From Chytriomyces cf. hyalinus JEL632 (Eukaryota; Chytridiomycota; Chytridiomycetes; Chytridiales; Chytriomycetaceae), in assembly GCA_025435555.1 (NCBI GenBank), contig JAIWWG010000002.1, positions 744,001 through 808,000 on the forward strand: a stretch of DNA of 64,000 nucleotides, given 5' to 3'. A program made the translations under genes and the position numbers. The notes under the pieces were generated by a model. It was not told where the DNA came from and made no database searches. It saw nothing but the letters and a program-made list of their open reading frames with translations. Positions within the stretch are counted from its first letter, which is position 1; every line of letters starts with the position of its first letter. Below, piece by piece: positions 58,851 to 64,000 of the stretch.

Positions 58851-59383
58851 TGAATTGAGTTGTTCTTGTTCACGAGTACCACTGGTGGCTGTCTTTTTGC
58901 GAGACAAGACTGACGCGTTTCGAACAAATATCTTCTGAGTCGCCGTCAACGAGCGCTTCAAAGGCTCCCAGATCTTGTTTGAATTTGAACGCGAAACATT
59001 TGCAGTCGTTGAGATCGGCTGCTTGAGACACTCCCACACTCCTAGCGGTCTGTCGCTTCTCACTCTCTGAAAACAAGGCAACTTCCGAAGGGGGTTGCAA
59101 TTGATCCGCGGTCAACGCGTAGTCTCCCTCCGGGATGCAGAAGTATTGCAAGGATTTGGAGTGTATACTGTCTTGTTTGATGTGTTCCTTGCGTCTTTGA
59201 TAAACCCGGGTGGGCTGGCGTCGTTAATATGGTCACTGTTTCGGGCTGTCGGTGTGGTTGGCTCTGTGGGAGTATATTTGGACAGGATTCAGGGGTACTG
59301 GCGTATGTGATGATGGGACTTTATTGTTCAACCAAAAAGGAGGTAGCAGCTGAATAAATGACCACAGAAAGACGCGTGTCGTT

Positions 59384-60854
59384 TTAGAACAGACGCCATA
59401 CAGAATCCCGGTCCGTACCGCGCTTAAACTCGCCGTACGCCCGGCACGCAAAATACTCCGCCACCAGTCCCATAGCGTAGAACGTCCAAAACAAGCCACC
59501 ACCCCCCATCGTAAATCCCTCCCCACACACCAAGAGAACCATCGCATGAAGCGCAAAATACGCGTAAAAATGCGTCACGTAAAAAAACAAACTCGACCGT
59601 CCATATACCATCAAAACACTGTCCTCGCGGCAAATGAAACTTGCCGGATTCACGAGGTAAAACAGACCCAGCGCAATATGGTTTCCGGACAGCGTTATAA
59701 GCATGTACACGACGCTGGGTGGGTATTTTACGTTGTTGAAGAATGAAATGAAGCTTGTTCGGATAGGCGGGTGCACGAGTTCTGGGTTGATGGATGTCCA
59801 GTTGGATGCGTAGCGGAGGGTGACACCGAGGGAGAGCATTGCAGCTCCTGCAATCTGTTTGTTTGAATTTCTTAATGTGAGACAACCGACTTACTGCGCA
59901 TCGAGAAAAGTTTGAACTTACCAAATTGTACAGCGACATCTGCTTAACATTCCATCCGACACGCTTCACGATCCGTCCAATCCCAACACCCCACAACGTA
60001 GGCGCAATCCAAGCAACAGGCGGATACAACGACATGACCCCATTCCCATTCTCATGCGGCAAGAACCAGACCAAATACCATGTACTAACGTTATCGTTCG
60101 CATGTTCTGGTGATGGTGTATACAACGAGGGCAGCACAGTGAAGAAGGCGGACAGTGCAATATACGCGGCCCCAAGAGCCAATGTCATTTTCTTTTCAAC
60201 GTTTTCAGATGACGCGCCAAGCGAGTTTTGGAGTTTCTGTGTGTACGTTTCTTCACCCCACAAGAACACGGATGCCAGGAACATGTTGATTCCAAGCGCA
60301 AAGAGGACGGTTGTGATGGGTGCAAAAATGATGCCCTTGACAGGGAGGAGAGTGGTGGCGTTAAATACGAGGAGAACGAATCCTCGCAGCGCGTAATGCT
60401 TGAATATGCGGGACCATGACCATCCAATTCGTCGGCGCGAATCTATCATTCCCAATGTAAGTGAGCAGCAGATCCAACTCAAGCCACAGCTTCTCACCGA
60501 CGAACAGCGTCACTCCCCATCCCATCAGCATAAAGAACCCGGGCGCACAGAACGAAGTTACAAAGCGGGTCATGAAGCTGGCCAGGTTTCCGTTATAGTC
60601 TGGCATACTGAACCACTGCTCATGTCCGGAATTTCCAAAGCTGCTCAAGATTCCTTTCGCATGGTCGATGGCCATCAGGATCATGAGCAGGCCTCGGAGT
60701 AAGTCCAACGCGGCTGTTGTTATAGAATCAGATCTTGGGTTAGCGCACCATCCGTGACAATGGACGGACTCTGTAAGGTACCTAATCGTGCTGGAGCAGA
60801 CTGCTGGGAGGCTGCTTGGTTGGTGGCTGGTAGAAGGGGTGTCTGTTCGTTCAT
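59384..60854 (-). CDS. HGSNAT-like (DUF1624) multispan acyltransferase
   Basis: Four exons (60854-60782, 60713-60498, 60442-59922, 59854-59384) give 426 residues. The catalytic-domain start LDLLRGLLMILMAIDHAKG is typical of heparan-alpha-glucosaminide N-acetyltransferase-like proteins. It is followed by TRFVTSFCAPGFFMLMGWG (conserved H/T-R-x-x-x-x-x-x-A-P-x-F), YALRGFVLLVF, and about ten hydrophobic segments ending with SVLMVYGRSSLFFYVTHFY. The first 25 residues are polar with TPLLP, resembling a lysosomal or vacuolar sorting region. Fungal relatives are mostly uncharacterised, so the substrate is not assigned. The first intron was placed by phase; only the acceptor at 60714 keeps the family start intact. 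Confidence 0.85.
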
Positions 60855-60926
60855 TCCAGAATATCTTCCAAGGCAGGAGGTTCAGTTCGTTCTGTTTTGG
60901 GCGCGATTTCGAATGATTTGTCACAT

Positions 60927-63380
60927 TTATTCTGGCTTTTTCAAACCAACTGAAACAACTCCTGTGACGTCCACGCTCTGCACCATTAAACCCCACTGCT
61001 GCCCGCCAATCGCAGCTTCACATGTGTGCAGCTTCTCCCGCACAAACGCTTTCAAGTCCGTGATGGCGATCGGGTCCTGCGATTCCAGCAATGCGCGCCG
61101 TTTCCTGTCAGGAGATTCGTCGTCGTCATCGCCTAATGAATGTGCTGATCTGCGAATCGATTCGCACCAGTGAAGGCGTGCGCTGCAAATAGTTTGATAT
61201 AAAAAATTATGATCCAAGACTTACTCTTCAGAGCTCATTCCGTGCACTTCCGACGAGACTCCAGCCAAACTACCGAAAATCGCCTGAATTCGTCCCATCA
61301 CGTCTGGATTTGCAGTACCAACAAGGGTTGCAAGTGCCATACCCAATGATTTCCGCTGTTCCGGATATGTCATAGCATCATATACGTAAACACTGGTCGT
61401 CAGCAATACGCCAAACCTAGTTTAAAAAAAGAAAACGCCGAAAACAATTACCCGATTCCAAACATCCAAACACTCTGGCAAAACACTTGCCCCCTTCCCA
61501 GCAACCACAACGCCAAACTCTTGCGAAAAGTTGACGACAAACGCGACATCTCACACAACAAACAGACTCACGATCGTTGTAAAATCTGCGACAACACGGT
61601 CCACGATGCCTTTCGCGCTGATCTGAAGAATCTCTGCCACAAGAGTAGAGAGAAGTTTCGATTCGATAAATTGTCGTTGGATTGGGGCCACGTGATTGGA
61701 CTGCAAGCTGCTGCGAACTACAATCATGAGTGTCCGTGCAATGTGTTTGGTAGCTTCCATTTTAAGGTCCACGAGGTATGCAGACAGCTTTGAAAAGAGA
61801 ACAGGCGTTCCAGGGTGCTGCCAAATTGCAAAATGTAAACGTTTCATGAAACCTCAAGCGTGTGAATTACACCAAAAAATTACGTGCGAAAACGATCCCG
61901 AATCCAAAACAAAATAAGCCTCTAACAACCGCAAAACGACTTTGAGGTTTTCTGATGATCCCAATTCAATCAAGCCACCCATACATGCGTACAAGGAAAC
62001 TAGTTCTGGAGTCAGCGATGGTGTGTTTTGCAATGTTGCGACCCATAAATCAATCGAGTCTTCCAAAACGTGTTGCTGCTGTGATGGATCGCTTCCCATT
62101 AACGTGTTTTGAATGGCAGGGAGGACAAGTTGGTGAAGTATGATTGACTGCTCTTGCATTGCCTGAAGAAAAAGATCTTCAGAACTCGATAAAAGCAACT
62201 CAACCTATTCATACCCTGACGAGCGTCGATAGAACCAGCAAAATCGCCGTCCTAAACATGATCCAATCAAACGAAGACTCCCACAGCGCAGGAAGCTGTT
62301 CTGTGATTGTTTGCACAAACGGCGCGATTTTGGTTCCCATCATGTAAATCACTTCCTTGAGTGTTGTCAATCCCGATACTTTGGTGTCAAATTCCTCAGC
62401 TTCTCCGACAATCTGAACAAGCTCCAAAACACAATTTTCGACAAATGGTTCAAACACGGCAGCATCGGCAAGTAAGCCTTCTGAGAGAACAACACTGAGA
62501 ACGGACACTGCGCTCAATCGAACAACCATATCGGGTTCATTGGTTGGAGATGCGAGATGGATCAAAAGACGGTAAAACAGAGGCCGCATTGTAGGCGCAG
62601 ATTTGACAGCAATCCAGTGGGAGACAAGAAGGGTTACACTGCGTCGAATCACTTTCCTGAGAGGGTTTGAAATGGGAGGAAGCTGTGCAGTACTCTCTGG
62701 GAGGAGGCGAGTTTCAAACCAGTCGTCAAATTCAACGTGGTCGTTCAAGTCATCTGGACGGTTCAGAGTGGTTATTATTCATGCGCCTTTCGTGAAGCAT
62801 TTCGACAGAACTCACATGAGCAGAACGCGACTGATGAGTAAACCGCATCTTTCAATCGAATGGCGTTGGTATCAGAAGTAGGGCCGACCTCTGAAGAAAG
62901 CAGACAGTACAACAGTTTATGCCATTTTATATTCTTTCATGAGAGCGCACCAGCTACTTCTTGAAGCATAGATAACAGCATTGGTGCAAGAATATCGCGA
63001 TTTTTGTTGACTAAATCCATCAGCAGTTTCTGAGAGCACAACTGGAGAGTCGAATAGTATGAAATTTCAGATTGATTCGCATCTGAATTGTTTAGAATAC
63101 CCGCAAGCTGAATTCCCATTGATCTGCCTCCTCATCGGCAACAAATTCTTCGGGCGACTCTGTCCATTTTTCGAGCTCTTCGGAATTGTATATCAAATAC
63201 TTTGTCATCAACGTTTGGGCAACAGTTCTGACGAAATCGGGAGTCATAAGCTGCGTCGAAATCGAATGCGCCACTTCTTCTGTCCGTGGATGACGATCCG
63301 CTGCTCATTTTTCGATTCGTTTAAAGGACCGTTTCCACACGAGTTATTGCGCCCAACTGTTCAAGACGCTGCTCTGCCAT
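60927..63380 (-). CDS. IPO11: importin-11-like HEAT-repeat protein, N-terminally short
   Basis: Exons 63380-63330, 63250-63101, 63041-62951, 62890-62816, 62753-62215, 62162-61884, 61817-61572, 61519-61452, 61416-61225 and 61182-60927 give 648 residues. It matches importin-11 from about residue 350 on: TKYLIYNSEELEKWTESPEE, SLRLCSQKLLMDLV, IRLKDAVYSSVAF, FDDWFETRLLPE, LEDSIDLWVATLQNTPSLTP. The end is SQDPIAITDLKAFVREKL and QQWGLMVQSVDV. The N-terminal importin-beta (Ran-binding) domain is absent. Upstream lie a tRNA and another gene. The first exon MAEQRLEQLGAITRVET is tentative (donor GTCC). Three introns are very short (35, 42, 52 nt). Importin-11 carries E2 enzymes and ribosomal proteins in animals. 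Confidence 0.78.
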
Positions 63381-63441
63381 CTTGTCGCTGTTTCATTGAC
63401 AAAATGTTAATAAATTTATGCATTAAATCTTCGGAATTCAC

Positions 63442-63514
63442 GGGGATCTAGCTCAAATGGTAGAGCGCTCGCTTAGCATGCGAGAGGCACTGGGATCAAT
63501 GCCCAGGTTCTCCA
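63442..63514 (+). tRNA. tRNA-Ala (anticodon AGC)
   Basis: A 73-base cloverleaf without intron. Acceptor GGGGATC/GTTCTCC (one G-T, one T-T mismatch), D-arm GCTC-AAATGGTA-GAGC, anticodon stem CTCGC/GCGAG with loop TTAGCAT (AGC at 63475-63477), T-stem CTGGG/CCCAG, discriminator A. The T-loop is ATCAATG, with A in place of the near-universal first T (position 54). A T7 terminator follows. The box B sequence is correspondingly off-consensus. Confidence 0.93.
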
Positions 63515-63518
63515 CACA

Positions 63519-63525
63519 TTTTTTT
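63519..63525 (+). terminator. RNA polymerase III terminator of tRNA-Ala
   Basis: Seven T start five bases after the tRNA 3' end. Confidence 0.85.
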
Positions 63526-63686
63526 CAAATTTTCTCTAGGTTGACTCACACGTGACTGCCTTCGGCAACTCTCCGTCGCCAGCACCAATAATTTTGATGT
63601 TAACCCAATCCAAAACGACACAGAATTTATTTGAAACAGTAATTAGAGATTATTATAATTGACAAGAAATAAACAAAATAAATAGA

Positions 63687-64000
63687 TCAGCGTTCCAAAA
63701 CAGATTCGTCGAGGTCCTTCTTCACACGCGGAAGCAGCTCGGGGATTTCAACCTTGTGCGTAAGCCCAGTCAACTTCAGTGCCTCGTAATCCGCTTCAAG
63801 CTTGATACATTCTCGCCAAGTCTTCGTCCACTTCTCTGAATGTTTTCGCGGGGTTGCTCGAACCGTTCAACGGATTGCGCATGTACAACATATATTTGAG
63901 TAATGTCGCCGCCTAAAATGAAAAGGCAAGTGTTTAATGAAACAAAGCACATACTCGAAAAAAATAATAAAAATATTACCTGCGCGGCCTTCGACTCCAT
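63687..64000 (-). CDS. unidentified small protein (72 residues), at window edge
   Basis: The ATG is at the last three bases of the window. Exons 64000-63980, 63912-63864 and 63835-63687 join in phase. The product begins MESKAAQAATLLKYMLYMRN and ends EIPELLPRVKKDLDESVLER, with a predicted amphipathic helix KTWRECIKLEADYEALKLTG. The second intron would be only 28 nt (63836-63863, GTTCGA...TTCAG). Without it the frame reads NGSSNPAKTFREVDEDLAR and then shifts. Both readings keep the same C-terminus. No family recognised. The size and helix suggest a small mitochondrial or complex subunit, but this is a guess. Confidence 0.6.

Noticed and set aside
1-64000. Bacterial-type features: operons, ribosome binding sites, CRISPR arrays, riboswitches
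   Set aside because: Spliceosomal introns throughout and nuclear-encoded mitochondrial genes rule out a prokaryotic reading. No repeat-spacer arrays were seen.

Overview
This window is nuclear DNA of a eukaryote. Genes carry many short GT-AG introns (mostly 50-110 bases) and are packed tightly on both strands. I rebuilt most genes by hand from reading-frame phase and splice sites, and most models close to a family-typical length. The gene set points to a flagellated (zoosporic, chytrid-like) fungus. It has a motile-cilium protein (CFAP57), mitochondrial complex I (NDUFV1) and complex III (QCR9) subunits, a histidine biosynthesis gene (imidazoleglycerol-phosphate dehydratase), a cold-shock-domain protein, a GCK-III kinase and acetoacetyl-CoA synthetase. 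The lineage call is inference from gene content.

Layout. 1-33.5 kb is gene-dense: alpha/beta hydrolase, mitoribosomal bS18, QCR9, acetoacetyl-CoA synthetase, importin beta-1, GDT1/TMEM165 transporter, METTL6-type tRNA methyltransferase, cold-shock protein, NDUFV1, SCAPER-like protein, CFAP57, NAD(P)HX dehydratase, GCK-III kinase, stomatin-like protein 2 and a DNAJC28-type protein. Three neighbour pairs are head to head with very short shared upstream regions.

From about 33.66 to 48.9 kb lies an island of decayed mobile DNA. It holds a 3.57-kb PIF/Harbinger element with recognisable ends (16-bp terminal inverted repeats, TTA target duplication), a broken Ty1/Copia element interrupted by another insertion, fragments of an IS630/Tc1-like DDE_3 transposase, and three unidentified decayed genes. 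The island is strikingly poor in CpG, and several of its stop codons are TGA where CGA would keep the frame open, as expected of methylated, silenced repeats.

From 48.9 kb to the end gene density returns: HIS3-type dehydratase, GNAT acetyltransferase, Pelota, an unidentified acidic protein, a cyclic-nucleotide-gated-type channel with no GYG filter, a heparan-glucosaminide-acetyltransferase-like membrane protein, an importin-11-like protein missing its N-terminal third, tRNA-Ala(AGC), and a 72-residue unidentified gene at the edge.

The genes do not form one pathway. Mitochondrial (bS18m, QCR9, NDUFV1, SLP-2, DNAJC28), nuclear-transport (importin beta-1, importin-11-like) and translation or RNA (METTL6, Pelota, cold-shock, tRNA) functions recur. 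The most notable signals are two consecutive microexons (6 and 11 nt) encoding the kinase APE motif, the unusual channel pore, the truncated importin-11 and the CpG-depleted transposon island.
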